From Persicaria tinctoria (Eukaryota; Streptophyta; Magnoliopsida; Caryophyllales; Polygonaceae): a DNA stretch of 64,000 bases. The translations under genes were made by a program, and so were the position numbers. Position 1 is the first letter of the stretch. The number at the start of each line of letters is the position of its first letter. The DNA lies in the NCBI GenBank assembly GCA_037127255.1, contig JBANSL010000009.1, forward strand, positions 27,844,475-27,908,474. The letters are read 5' to 3'. Of the stretch, positions 51,520 to 63,621 are shown piece after piece. Below the pieces are notes generated by a model. The model was given only the letters and a program-made list of their open reading frames with translations. It made no database searches and was not told where the DNA came from.

Positions 51520-51656
51520 TGATGGACGGTTTTTAGTCGCGTAAACCGTATTAAAATAAATTCGAGCCTACCTAATTAATGTAGTATGGTAAGCACGAGT
51601 CGATCCCACAGAGAATCAAGTTATTCCTAAGTTAAGTTTATTTAATAATTAGTATG
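51520..51656 (-). mobile_element. LTR D fragment, minus orientation
   Basis: Read on the minus strand it ends CCGTCCATCA and contains TGTGGGATCGACTCGTGCTT and ACTACATTAATTAGG. This matches the conserved 3' end of the Athila LTR (TGTGGGATYGACCCGTACTT, ACTACATTAGTTAGG). It shares ATAACTTGATTCTCTGT with 1503-1519. Its 5' part is displaced by the family A insertion starting at 51657. Confidence 0.7.
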
Positions 51657-53629
51657 TGATGTCCATGTTTTATGCCATGTTTTATATCTACTGTTATATC
51701 GATTTCTGCATGCATTTCATGCATTTGGGCTAAAATAATACAGAATATGTGTAGTTTACACTTATTTCCAATATATGGAGGTCTACACAAGTTTTGGTTA
51801 TATTTCGCAGAAATCGGACGCACTTTGGAGCTTAAAGGAAACTCATGGAGAAGCTAAGAATGGTGCAGCTGGAGAAAAGGCCATTTTCACCATTCTTCGT
51901 TCTGAATCAAGCTTTGATGTCTTCATTAGAGTTGTAGCCCTCGGAAAGAGCTTTCCAACGCATGGTCATATGCATCAATCCGATGAACGAGGACTCGGGA
52001 AAGTGCGTTTCAAGAACAGAGCAGAAAGCTGAGAAAACTTTACTCGAGATCGAGTAGACTTACTCGAGATCGACCAAAAGTGCCTGGTCGAGGACGTAGC
52101 TGATCGAGAAGCCGACGACGAAGACATGCCGGGTTACACTCTACTCGAGATCGAGAAGACCTACTCGAGATCGAGGAGCCCGGAAGCCGTGTCCGAGCAT
52201 GTCGAGCAGAGTCCCCCGAGAAGACCTAGTCGACAAGCCAGTCTAGTCGAGATCGACGAGAGGTACTCGAGATCGACTAGACCCGTGAACCATGACTGAG
52301 CCTGTCGAGCACCAGTTAGCCGAAACGACGAAGCCGAGCCAGTCGACCAACTTTCCTACTCAAGATCGACAAGACCCTTGTCGAGATCGACGACGATTCC
52401 AGAAGCCGCGTTACTCGGTTTGACGAATCCTACTCGGTGTGGGATTACTTGGGCCCGAAGATTGCCGATTCTATCTAGAATCATCAAGACACATCATGGA
52501 AGGAGAAGATCTATCCATTAAAGACATTTAGATATATTTAGATTTAATTTCCTTGTTGCTTTTATTTATCCTTAAGCATTTTAGATATATATATAGAGAT
52601 TTCTATCCTTGATTAGAAAGGAATAGAAGGCTATAAATAAAGCCCATGGGGCTGATTTTAGATTCATTCAATTTCAGAGTTAGAGAAGTAGTTCCACAGA
52701 GACGGTTTAGGAGTTCAGAGGTTTTAGGGTTTTGGCGTTCAACGAAAGTTGGATCGCCGGGATTGTAAAGTCTTTTGAATTTAGTTTAATTCAAGTTATT
52801 TCCTTTCAATCAATGTATGAGTTTGCGATGAAGCGCGAGTAGTCCACCCACTTCTAGGGTTGGGGCGAGCCCGACGACAGCCATACGCCTTTTGAGGTAA
52901 AGATCTGACTTTTATCATGTTTTGAGCATCTACTACTTGTTTATGTGTTTATTACCCATCTAATGGAGATCCATGATAACAACTTGGATTGTAAACATAA
53001 AATCGGTAGAGACAATTAGGGTTTCTTGAAAGAGTTGTCTAATTGTTGGAAAAGGCGAAAGCTTGTCCTTTGATGCAATTCACATGATTATCTGTTTATC
53101 TCTGCCTTATGCATGCTTGGTTATCGTTTTTGCAAACCCCAATCTTGGAAGTCTTTTACATTAAGTTTAGTTCGAAATCCCAAAGGACTTGTATTTATTT
53201 TCTTTCGTTTCGTTTTAAGTTTTCTGCCCTTGCTCGATCTCGAACAAGCCTATTCGACCTCGAGTTACTGATCTTCGATCTAGCATCGTTGTAGCTTCTG
53301 TGTGCAGGTACTCGACAAAGCCCAACTCGACGTCGACGAAGCCTACTCGATATCGAGTAGCCCTGATCGATATCGAAGAGCCCCTGTGCTTGGTGTTGCG
53401 CTGTGTTCGACTGTCCGATCTTCTGTCGACTAACCTAGTCGAGATCGAGGACCCTGTTGTCGACTTCTGTGAGATTTCTCCGCTGCCTAGGATCCGCTGA
53501 CACACTTCCTCGTGGATCGATCCTGACTTCCCGCTGCTACATCAGGAGGAGGTCTTCTAATTATTTGCTTGGGCATAATCTGGTTTGATTTATTTTGTTA
53601 TATTTCATACTCGATTTCCTCTTACAACA
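51657..53629 (+). mobile_element. LTR C1, family A second subtype (1973 bp)
   Basis: It starts TGATGTCCATG and ends TACAACA before a PBS. Same order as LTR A1: short U3, TCGA palindromes (52038-52400), TATA box 52632-52639, leader, more palindromes (53225-53460). It is nearly identical to 58660-60641, with small indels near 52595. No gene inside. Confidence 0.88.
52632..52639 (+). promoter_or_regulatory. TATA box of LTR C1
   Basis: TATAAATA in GGCTATAAATAAAGCCC; the second copy is at 59646-59653. Confidence 0.7.
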
Positions 53630-53632
53630 AAT

Positions 53633-53650
53633 TGGCGCCGTTGCTGGGGA
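53633..53650 (+). other. Primer binding site (tRNA-Asp), element C1
   Basis: TGGCGCCGTTGCTGGGGA, one mismatch to the tRNA-Asp complement. Confidence 0.85.
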
Positions 53651-53713
53651 AGCTATCATTCGCGCCTTAGGTAGTTAAAATCTCACGTTTTCTTCGAGTT
53701 ACTTTACAGGTGT

Positions 53714-56605
53714 ATGCGCTGTTTTGGTCAACCACCTGAGTTTGACGGCTTAGACGAACCAGAACGGCTTCTACACATCAGAGCTAAACTACAAAGAGCC
53801 ATGGCGGCCGCAGAAACACAAGAGCAGCTGATTGAGAGGCTTACGAGGGATCTAGCCGCAAAGGATACCACTATCGCCAATGAGAGGACAGTGAGGGAAC
53901 AAGCAGCTGAGCGCGCAAGGCAAGCAGAAGCTGAGCTTGCCCAATATCCAACCACTGCTGAGGATTATATGCATCCAACTCTCGTCGTGCCTAAATCGGC
54001 GATTCTAATCCCTGATAACTCCTTTGAAATTCGCACTCAATTTCTGATAGAGCTTAAAAATAATGCTTTTTATGGAAAATTTAATGAGTGTCCTCTTGAA
54101 CATATTACCAATTTTCATGACATGTGTCGTACTCTTGCTGAAGGTACAACTCTGGAATATGTCAAGATGAAAGCTTTTCGCTGGTCTCTCGCTGGACCTG
54201 CACTGAAGTGGCTTGAAGGGCTGAAGCCGAGATCTCTCACCAAATGGGCCCAAGTAGAGGAAGAGTTTCTGAACAAATACTTTCCACCCGCCAAAACAGC
54301 ACTTCTCCGCCAGAAAATCACCGCCTTCAAACAGAAGCAAGGGGAACCGCTGGCAAAGGCATGAGAACGCTACAAAGAACTGATGCGATCTTGTCCTACT
54401 CATGGACAGCCACCCTATGTCATTCAGGAGATCTTCTTCAACTCTCTTGATCAAGTCACTAAGGACAGAATCAACCATTATACTCGCTATGAGTATCTAA
54501 CGATGCCACCAAGCGACGCATGGGGTGTGCTAGAAAAGCTCACTAACTACGACAACAAATATGGGGCTCCTACAAACTATGAGGAGAACGCCTATGCCAG
54601 ACCAGCCCCATCTATGTCACTCTATGAGCCAGCAAAGAAAATTGACCCAGATGTCAGGGAGCAGTTCTACAGAGGCCAGAATCGCAAGCTCCTCAAGAAA
54701 GTCAAATACCTATCTGTCAATCAGCCTTGCATCGAATGAGGATCACAGAGGCACACCACTACTGAGTTCCCACACACAGAGCAGGTCAGAATGGCAGAGA
54801 CACATGAGGAGGCAGCCTACGCTGGGGGTCAAAATCGATACATGAGAGATCAAAGGTTCTATCAAACAAAGTGGAACCAAGGTCCTCCTAGGAATCCCCC
54901 ACCCTACAGAGCTCCAGGACATCCAGAAAGGGATCAAAAGAAGGATGATCTACAGCTGATCTTTGAGAAGATGCGTCGGAATCAGGGCACCATCAACAAC
55001 CAGTTCCAGAACATCACTTTAAAATTTGGAGAACTGGACATCTGGAAAAGGGGAATAGAGACGCAGATGGGTCAAATCGTTGCACAGATCCCACGACCGT
55101 CCGGACAGCTCCCTGGGCAAACAGAACCAAATCCTAAGGAGAAGACCGGACACATCGCATCTATCAAACTCAGGAGTGGGCATCAATTACACGAGCCAGA
55201 GGTCAGGAAACAGCAAGGCAAGGCAGAGCAGCAACTCGAGACAGAACAGACCCAACTCGATCTCGAGGAGGCTCTACTCGACCTCGACAAGCCGCTACTC
55301 GACACAGTCCAGAAGCTGAGCTCGGACTCCGTTGCGCAGACCAGCAACTCAAGGTCGACAACCCAAGTCGAGATCAATGATCCCCTAGTCGAGATCGAGG
55401 AGAAGCATCTGGCCGACGTCGACGACTCTGCAGCACCTTCGACAGCTGATCTGGCTCTAAAACTGAAAAAGCCACTGCCTTTCCCTTCAAAAGCACAGAA
55501 AGATCCCACTGCAGGTAGGTTTACCAGATTTGTTAATATGCTGCAAGAACTTAATGTTTCTATTCCTTTTACAGAAGCCTTGCAAGAGATGCCTGGATAT
55601 GTCAAATTTCTGAAGGAAATTCTGAGAAAGAAGCGATCCATCTCAGAGATCGCAGGCGAACGCAAAGTACTCCACTTCCTTGAAAAGAGACCTGACCCTG
55701 GTAAGCTTTCTGTTACTTTGGGTTTTGGACAATATAAATATGAGTCTCTGTGTGATTTAGGAGCAAGTGTGAGCATCATGCCTCTATCAATCTGGCGGAA
55801 GGTCAAAATAGGATGCATAGAGCTTGTGGATGCCAAGCTATACATGGCGAACAATACAGTGGTCATCCCTATAGGTATTGTTGAGAACGTCCCTGTCCAG
55901 GTTGGTAAATTCTTTGTTCCAGCAGATTTCCTTATCATTGACTGTGCTGGAGATCCTACTAGCCCGATTATTCTTGGTAGACCATTCTTAGCTACTACAG
56001 ATACCCGAATTAGTGTCAAGAATAGATCGCTCACCTTCACCATAGGCGATGAGGTTTTGGATTTCACTTTTGGTCCTACAAAAGAGGAAATTTCATGGCT
56101 GGAGGTGAAAAGCATCAACAACCACGGGACTAAGGAAACAGCGGAGGAAGTTGCCAACACTGTACTCGAGATCAACAAGACCAACTCGATCTCGACTGAG
56201 CTCCTCCTCGATCTCGACAAGACCTTGTCGACCTCGACTGCCTCTGCTGAGCCACTGACTTGCCAAGAGCCTAAGTATGGGGTCCATGTACTCGAGGTCG
56301 ACCAGTAGTACTCGATCTCGACTAGCCCCAAGCCAAAAGATTTATGTTTTGGGTCTGAAAAGGTAAGTTCAGGTATGAATCCTACTCCCCCTCAGTCCAT
56401 AAAGAAAATTATCAATGATTTAAGGGGAGATAAGACACCATGGCGAGAGAATCTGCGAAAACTAAGAGCTGGAAGGAAGAAGAAGAAAGAGAAAGGAGAT
56501 GATGCAAGCGACCACCTGTCAGCTGAGCTTGCATACTACCATCAGGACCTAGATGATCCAGGAGAAGGGCCAAGCATGAGCAGGCCCCACAATAATGATC
56601 CTTGA
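53714..56605 (+). pseudogene. gag-protease polyprotein of family A, copy C1
   Basis: One frame of 963 codons, broken by three stops: TGA 54362 (Trp in copy C2), TGA 54737 (Cys in copy C2) and TAG 56306 (Gln in copy C2). In order: a predicted coiled coil (LQRAMAAAETQEQLIERLTR to about residue 75); a Ty3 gag domain (FEIRTQFLIELKNNAFYGKF, FRWSLAGPALKWLEGL, EFLNKYFPPAKT); a Cys/His knuckle-like CIE(C)GSQ; a linker with PNPKEKTGHIASIKLRSG as in Athila gag; a palindrome-encoded Leu/Asp/Glu repeat (TQLDLEEALLDLDKPLLD); protease LCDLGASVSIMPLSIW with IILGRPFLATTD; and a Lys-rich tail. No RT or integrase follows, so the family needed proteins from a relative. Confidence 0.85.
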
Positions 56606-58659
56606 GCGCAAACGGAAAAGTCGGCCTAACGACTCTAAAATCTAGAGCATGTATATAGAACTTTATGAATTTTGGGACTTTTTGAACTTTTTGGTTTTTG
56701 GTTTTTGTTTTTGGTTTTTGTTTTTAGTTTTGGTTTTATGTCTTTTAGAATACTTCATGTGGATAGTCTTGTTTTTGTGTGCAATCTAACACTTTTATGT
56801 CGGCAAAGCATATAAGGATCGCGAAAAGTGGAATAGGAAGTCCCTGAAAACCAATCAGAATCGACGAAGGCCAAGTCGATTACGATGAGGAGGAGAAGCC
56901 CAGAAGTTACTCGATCTCGAGTAGACCTACTCGACATCGACCAAAGCCAGACGCTCCTCGACTTCTGATTCCACCAGACGTTGTGAGACTACTCGATATC
57001 GAGTAGACGTACTCGACATACACTGATTCGCCCTCCTCGTTGTGTTATCCTGTGAGTTTCTTCCTTTACTCTTGTTTTTATTCGATGTTATACAGTGGGG
57101 ACACTGTAAATTTTAAGTATGGGGTGGGGGAAGGGCTCATTATCATTATCATATATGTAGTCTTGCTTTTTGGATTTTACATGGTGAAATTTTAATTTTT
57201 GTGTTATGCATTCATGTTTAAATTTTATGCCTTTTAAATCTTTTGCATAATTTAGTCTTGATTTTTGCATAAGAAAAATAAAAAAAAATATGCATGTTTA
57301 AATTGCTTTAGTTTTTATACCATAACTTAGATGTCCTATGATGATAAATAATGATTGACTTGATCATGTAAATCCTATGGCATGTTTGGAAGGTTTAGCC
57401 TAAGTCCTCAAAATGGTTTTTATGTGGATTGTGAACTTGTGATGAAATTGAGCACATATGATCCTAAGCTAAAGGTTAAAATCCAACAAAACTTGTCCCA
57501 GTGAGAATTTTGGCCTTATAGGGAGAACATTAAAAAACCCTCTGCTTTCTTGAGCGTATTTACTCTTCATATGCATCTCTAAATGTTGTGATAGTTATTC
57601 AAAGCCAATGCATTTATATGTTTATATTGATGAGAATTAAATGATGGAGGCACCTTTTAAGTCAATTTTATCCTCTCTTTACCTACCCTGCATTATCCCT
57701 GCTTGAAGCCAGAACATTAGCTTGAGAATTTTATTGTGAACTCCACAAAAATATCCTTAGCCAAATTGAGCCTGACCCCCATTTGGGAATTAAGACTTAG
57801 GAATGATGATTTGTGGAAAGAATGAGCTTATGTAGCATTTCAAGAAGGAAGGATTGTTGAAATTATTGAGATATGGGTTGGTTTTACATTTTTATCTTGC
57901 CACGCATATTATGTAAAAGGATTTTTGGCTCACATTATAAATGCACTATTAGTATTATTTGGTTTTTATTTTCGAAAAAAAAATTCTGAAAAGAGAAAAA
58001 AAGAAGAGAAAAAGTACATATGTTTGTGAATAAAGTGTATGAGCCAAATTTACCTTATTTATTTCATTATTTTGAAAGATACATATTTTGGAGAGATTTA
58101 GAAAGCTTGAATGGTTATAAATTGGGGAGTTTGGTTGATGCATATGATTGAGAAGTTATGGTTTGGTTGTGTTGGAGATTTAGGAGTCTTGATTCCCGAA
58201 TTTTATTTAGCACCACATGACCAAATAATTACATTCCTTATTACTTCTTACCAAGCCCCATTACAACCCCGCCGAATGGAATCTTCGTTGAAGACTTCTA
58301 TTGAGCGAAGTCCTCCTGATAATTCTTTTTGCATTTTCATAATTGGTTGCGAAGTGGATTCATATTTAAAATTGCAATGTTTATGAGATTGTGTATGGAA
58401 TTGAGTTGAGAGTTGATCTTCATAGCCTAAACACATTGAGAGCTGAGTGTAAACACATTATACCTGTGAGGTTGGATTTATATTGCCTATGCCTATGGAT
58501 CACTAATATATGTGTGATGACGTTAAATTCACTTGTCTTACATTGCTACTACTTGAGATGTTGCTTTTGACAAAGGCGAAGACTTGAAGGATGTGTTGAA
58601 GGTCTTGGTTATTGTTCGGTTATCGCTTGAGGACAAGCAAATGTAAGTATGGGGTAATT
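56606..58659 (+). other. 3' noncoding region of element C1 with two polypurine tracts
   Basis: No gene. Palindromes CTCGATCTCGAGTAG and CTCGATATCGAGTAG lie at 56912-57010. The first tract, AAGTATGGGGTGGGGGAAGG, is at 57114-57133. The second, GTAAGTATGGGGTAATT (58643-58659), abuts the LTR. The text between is AT-rich and resembles 3345-4500 of copy A1. Confidence 0.7.
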
Positions 58660-60641
58660 TGATGTCCGTGTTTTATGCCATGTTTTATATCTACTATTAT
58701 ATCGATTTCTGCATGCATTTCATGCATTTGGGCTAAAATAATACAGAATCTGTGTAGTTTACACTTATTTGCAATATATGGAGGTCTACACAAGTTTTGG
58801 TTATATTTCGCAGAAATCGGACGCACTTTGGAGCTTAAAGGCAACTCATGGAGAAGCTAAGCATGGTGCAGCTGGAGAAAAGGCCATTTTTCACCATTCT
58901 TCGTTCTGAATCAAGCTTTGATGTCTTCATGAGAGTTGTAGCCCTCGGAAAGAGCTTTCCAAGGCATGGTGATATGCGTCAATCCGATGAAGGAGGACTC
59001 AGAAAAGTGCGTTACAAGAACAGAGCAGAAAGCTGAGAAAACTTTACTCGAGATCGAGTAGACTTACTCGAGATCGACCAAAAGTGCCTGGTCGGGGACA
59101 TAGCTGATCGAGAAGCCGACGACAAAGACATGCCGGGTTACACTCTACTCGAGATTGAGTAGACCTACTCGAGATCGAGGAGCCCGGAAGCCGTGTCCAA
59201 GCATGTCGAGCAGAGTCACCCGAGAAGACCTAGTCGACATGCCAGTCTAGTCGAGCTCGATGAGAGGTGCTCAAGATCGACTAGACCCGTGAACCATGAC
59301 CGAGCCTGTCGAGCACCAGTTAGCCGAAACGACGAAGCCGAGCCAGTCGACCAACTTTCCTACTTGAGATCGACAAGACCCTGGTCGAGATCGACGACGA
59401 TTCCAGAAGCCGCGTTACTCGGTTTGACGAATCCTACTCGGTGTGGGATTACTTGGGCCCGAAGATTGCTGATTCTATCTAGAATCATCAAGACACATCA
59501 TGGAAGGAGAAGATCTATCCATTAAAGACATTTAGATATATTTAGATTTAATTTCCTTGTTGCTTTTATTTATCCTTAAGCATTTTAGATATAATTTTAG
59601 ATATAGATAGATATTTCTATTCTTGATTAGCAAGGAATATAGGGCTATAAATAAAGCCCATGGGGCTGATTTTAGATTCATTCAATTTCAGAGTTAGAGA
59701 AGTAGTTCCACATAGACGGTTTAGGAGTTCAGAGGTTTTAGGGTTTTGGCGTTCAACGAAAGTTGGATCGCCGGGATTGTAAAGTCTTTTGAATTTAGTT
59801 TAATTCAAGTTATTTCCTTTCAATCAATATCTGAGTTTGCGATGAAGTGCGAGTAGTCCACCCACTTCTAGGGTTGGGGCGAGCCCAACGACAACCATAC
59901 GCGTTTGAGGTAAAGATCTGACTTTTATCATGTTTTGAGCATCTACTACTTGTTTATGTGTTTATTACCCATCTAATGGAGATCCATGATAACAACTTGG
60001 ATTGTAAACATAAAATCGGTAGAGACAATTAGGGTTTCTTAAAAGAGTTGTCTAATTGTTGGAAAAGGCGAAAGCTTGTCCTTTGATGCAATTCACATGA
60101 TTATCTGTTTATCTCTGCCTTATGCATGCTTGGTTATCGTTGTTGCAAACCCCAATCTTGGAAGTCTTTTACATTAATTTTAGTTCGAAATCCCAAAGTA
60201 CTTGTCTTTATTTTCTTTCGTTTCGTTTTAAGTTTTCTTCCCTTACTCGATCTCGACCAAGCCTGGTCGACCTCGAGTTACTGATCTTCGATCTAGCATC
60301 GTTGTAGCTTCTGTGTGCAGGTACTCGACAAAGCCCAACTCGACGTCGGCGAAGCCTACTCGATATCGAGTAGCCCTGGTCGATATCGACGAGCCCCTGT
60401 GCTTGGTGCTGCGCTGTGTTCGACTGTCCGATCTTCTGTCGACTAACCTAGTCGAGATCGAGGACCCTGTTATCGACTTCTGTGAGATTTCTCCGCTGCC
60501 TAGGATCCGCTGACACGCTTCCTCGTGGATCGATCCTGACTTCCCGCTGCTACATCAGGAGGAGGTCTTGTAATTATTTGCGTGGGCAGAATCTGGTTTG
60601 ATTTATTTTGTTATATTTCATACTCGATTTCCTCTTACAAA
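58660..60641 (+). mobile_element. LTR C2, family A second subtype
   Basis: TGATGTCCGTG start; the end is altered to TACAAAAA by loss of one base. It lies directly between two internal regions, so it serves both as 3' LTR of C1 and as 5' LTR of C2. The palindrome array (59046-59400) and TATA box (59646) are kept. Confidence 0.88.
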
Positions 60642-60644
60642 AAT

Positions 60645-60662
60645 TGGCGCCGTTGTCGGGGA
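60645..60662 (+). other. Primer binding site (tRNA-Asp), element C2
   Basis: TGGCGCCGTTGTCGGGGA, one mismatch. Confidence 0.85.
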
Positions 60663-60725
60663 AGCTATCATTCGCGCCTTAGGTAGTTAAAATCTCACGT
60701 TTTCTTCGAGTTACTTTACAGGTGT

Positions 60726-63621
60726 ATGCGCCGTTCTGGTCAACCACCTGAGTTTGACGGCTTAGACGAACCAGAACGCCTTCTACACATCAGAGCTAAA
60801 CTACAAAGAGTCATGGCGGCCGCAGAAACACAACAGCAGCTGATTGAGAGGCTTACCAGGGAGCTAGCCGCAAAGGATACCACTATCGCCAATGAGAGGA
60901 CAACGAGGGAACAAGCAGTTGAGCGCGCAACGCAAGCAGAAGCTGAGCTTGCCCAATATCCAACCACTGCTGAGGATTATATGCATCCAACTCTCGTCGT
61001 GCCTGAATCGACGATTCTAATCCCTGATAACTCCTTTGAAATTCGCACTCAATTTCTGATAGAGCTTAAAAATAATGCTTTTTATGGAAAATTTAATGAG
61101 TGTCCTCTTGAACATATTACCAATTTTCATGACATGTGCCGTACTCTTGCTGAAAGTACAACTCTGGAATATGTCAAGATGAAAGCTTTTCGCTGGTCTC
61201 TCGCTGGACCTGCACTGAAGTGGCTTGAAGGGCTGAAGCCGATATCTCTCACCACATGGGCCCAAGTAGAGCAAGAGTTTCTGAACAAATACTTCCCACC
61301 CGCCAAAACAGCACTTCTCCGCCAGAAAATCACCGCCTTCAAACAGAAGCAAGGGGAACCGCTGACAAAGGCATGGGAACGCTACAAAGAACTGCTGCGA
61401 TCTTGTCCTACTCATGGACAGCCACCCTATGTCATTCAGGAGATCTTCTTCAACTCTCTTTATCAAGTCACTAAGGACAGAATCAACCACTATACTCGCT
61501 ATGAGTATCTGACGATGCCACCAAGCGACGCATGGGGTTTGCTAGCAAAGCTCACTAACTACGACAACAAATATGAGGCTCTTACAAACTATGATGAGAA
61601 CGCCTATGCCAGACCAACCCCATCTATGCCACTCTATGAGCCAGCAAAGGAGATTGACCCAGATGTTAGGGAGCAGTTCTATAGAGGCCAGAATAGCAAG
61701 CTCCTCAAGCAAGTCAAATACCTATTTGTCAATCAGCCTTGCATCGAATGCGGATCACAGAGGTACACCACTACTGAGTGCCCACACACAGAGCAGGTCA
61801 GAATGGGAGAGACACATGAGGAGGCAGCCTACGCTGGGGTAAAAATCGATACATGGGAGATCAAAGGTTCTATCAACCATAGTGGAACCAAGGTCCTCCT
61901 AGGAATCCCCCACCCTATAGAGCTCCAGGACATCCAGAAAGGGATCAAAAGAAGGATGATCTGCAGCTAATCCTTGAGGAGATGAGTCGGAATCAGGGCA
62001 CCGTCAACAACCAGTTCCAGATTATCGCTACAAAATTTGGAGAACTGGACACCTGGAAAAGGGGAATAGAGACGCAGATGGGTCAAATCGTTGCACAGAT
62101 CCCACGACCGTCCGGACAGCTCCCTCAGCAAACATAACCAAATCCTAAGGGGAAGACCGGACACGTCGCAGCTATCAAACTCAGGAGTGGGCATCAATTA
62201 CACGAGCCAGAGGTCGGGAAACAGCAAGGCAAGGCAGAGCAGAAACTCGAGACAGAACAGACCCAACTCGATCTCGAGGAGGCTCTACTCGACCTCGACA
62301 AGCCGCTACTCGACACAGACCAGAAGCTGAGCTCGGACTCCGCTACTCGACACAGACCAGCAACTCGAGGTCGACAACCCAAGTTGAGATCGACGAGCCC
62401 CTAGTCGAGATCGAGGAAAAGCATCTGGCCGACGTCGACGACTCTGCAACACCTCCGACAGCTGATCTGGCTCCAAAACTGAAAAAGCCACTGCCTTTCC
62501 CTTCAAAAGCACAGAAAGATCCCACTGCAGGTAGGTTTACCAGATTTGTTAATATGCTGCAAGAACTTAATGTTTCTATTCCTTTTACAGAAGCCTTGCA
62601 AGAGATGCCTGGATATGTCAAATTTCTGAAGGAAATTCTGAGCAAGAAGCGATCCATCTCAGAGATCGCAGGCGAATGCAAAGTACTCCACTTCCTTGAA
62701 AAGAGACCTGACCCTGGTAAGCTTTCTGTTACTTTGGGTTTTGGACAATATAAATATGAGTCTCTGTGTGATTTAGGAGCAAGTGTGAGCATCATGCCTC
62801 TATCAATCTGGCGGAAGGTCAAAATAGGATGCATAGAGCTTGTGGATGCCAAGCTATACGTGGCAAACAATATAGTGGTCATCCCTACAGGTATAGTTGA
62901 GAACGTCCCTGTCCAGGTTGGTAAATTCTTTGTTCCGGCAGATTTCCTTATCATTGACTGTGCTGAAGATCCTACTAGCCCTATTATTCTTGGTAGACCA
63001 TTCTTAGCTACTAGAGATGCCCGAATTAGTGTCAAGAATAGATTGCTCACCTACACCATAGGCGATGAGGTTTTGGATTTCTCTTTTGGTCCTACAAAAG
63101 AGGAAATTTCATGGCTGGAAGTGAAAAGCATCAGCAACCACGGGACCAAGCAAACAGCGGAGGAAGTTGCCAACACTGTACTCGAGATCGACAAGACCAA
63201 CTCGATCTCGACTGAGCTCCTCCTCGATCTCGACAAGACCTTGTCGACCTCGACTACCTCTGCTGAGCCACTGACTTGCCAAGAGCCTATGTATGGGGTC
63301 CCTGTACTCGAGGTCGACCAGCAGTACTTGATCTCGACTATCCCCAAGCCCAAAGATTTCTTTTTTGGGTCCGAAAGGGTAAGTTCAGGTATGAATCCTA
63401 CTCCCCCTCAGTCCATAAAGAAAATTGTCAATGATTTAAGGGGAGATAAGACACCATGGCGAGAGAATCTGCGAAAACTAAGAGCTGGAAGGAAGAAGAA
63501 GAAAGAGAAAAGAGATGATGCAAGCGACCACCTGTCAGCTGAGCTTGCATACTACCATCAGGACCTAGATGATCCATTAGAAGGGTCAAGCATGAGCGGG
63601 CCCCACAATAATGATCCTTGA
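60726..63621 (+). pseudogene. gag-protease polyprotein of family A, copy C2
   Basis: Collinear with C1. Gag is open from ATG 60726 (MRRSGQPPEFDGLDEPERLL) and keeps the Cys/His segment CIECGSQRYTTTECPH that C1 has lost. One base is missing near 61838, after which the native frame is lost; the apparent run to 61970 is out of frame. A TAA replaces Glu near 62136 and a 5-bp insertion lies near 62343. Protease and tail are open again from about 62554 to 63621 (CDLGASVSIMPLSIW, IILGRPFLATRD). Comparing C1 and C2 shows which stops are private to each copy. Confidence 0.85.

Noticed and set aside
55183..56331. 382-codon antisense frame opposite the C1 protease
   Set aside because: It mirrors the sense gene, and its openness follows from the palindromic modules and codon bias. 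No promoter or homologous protein is seen. The similar frames at 2078-2557 and 62343-63050 were dropped for the same reason.
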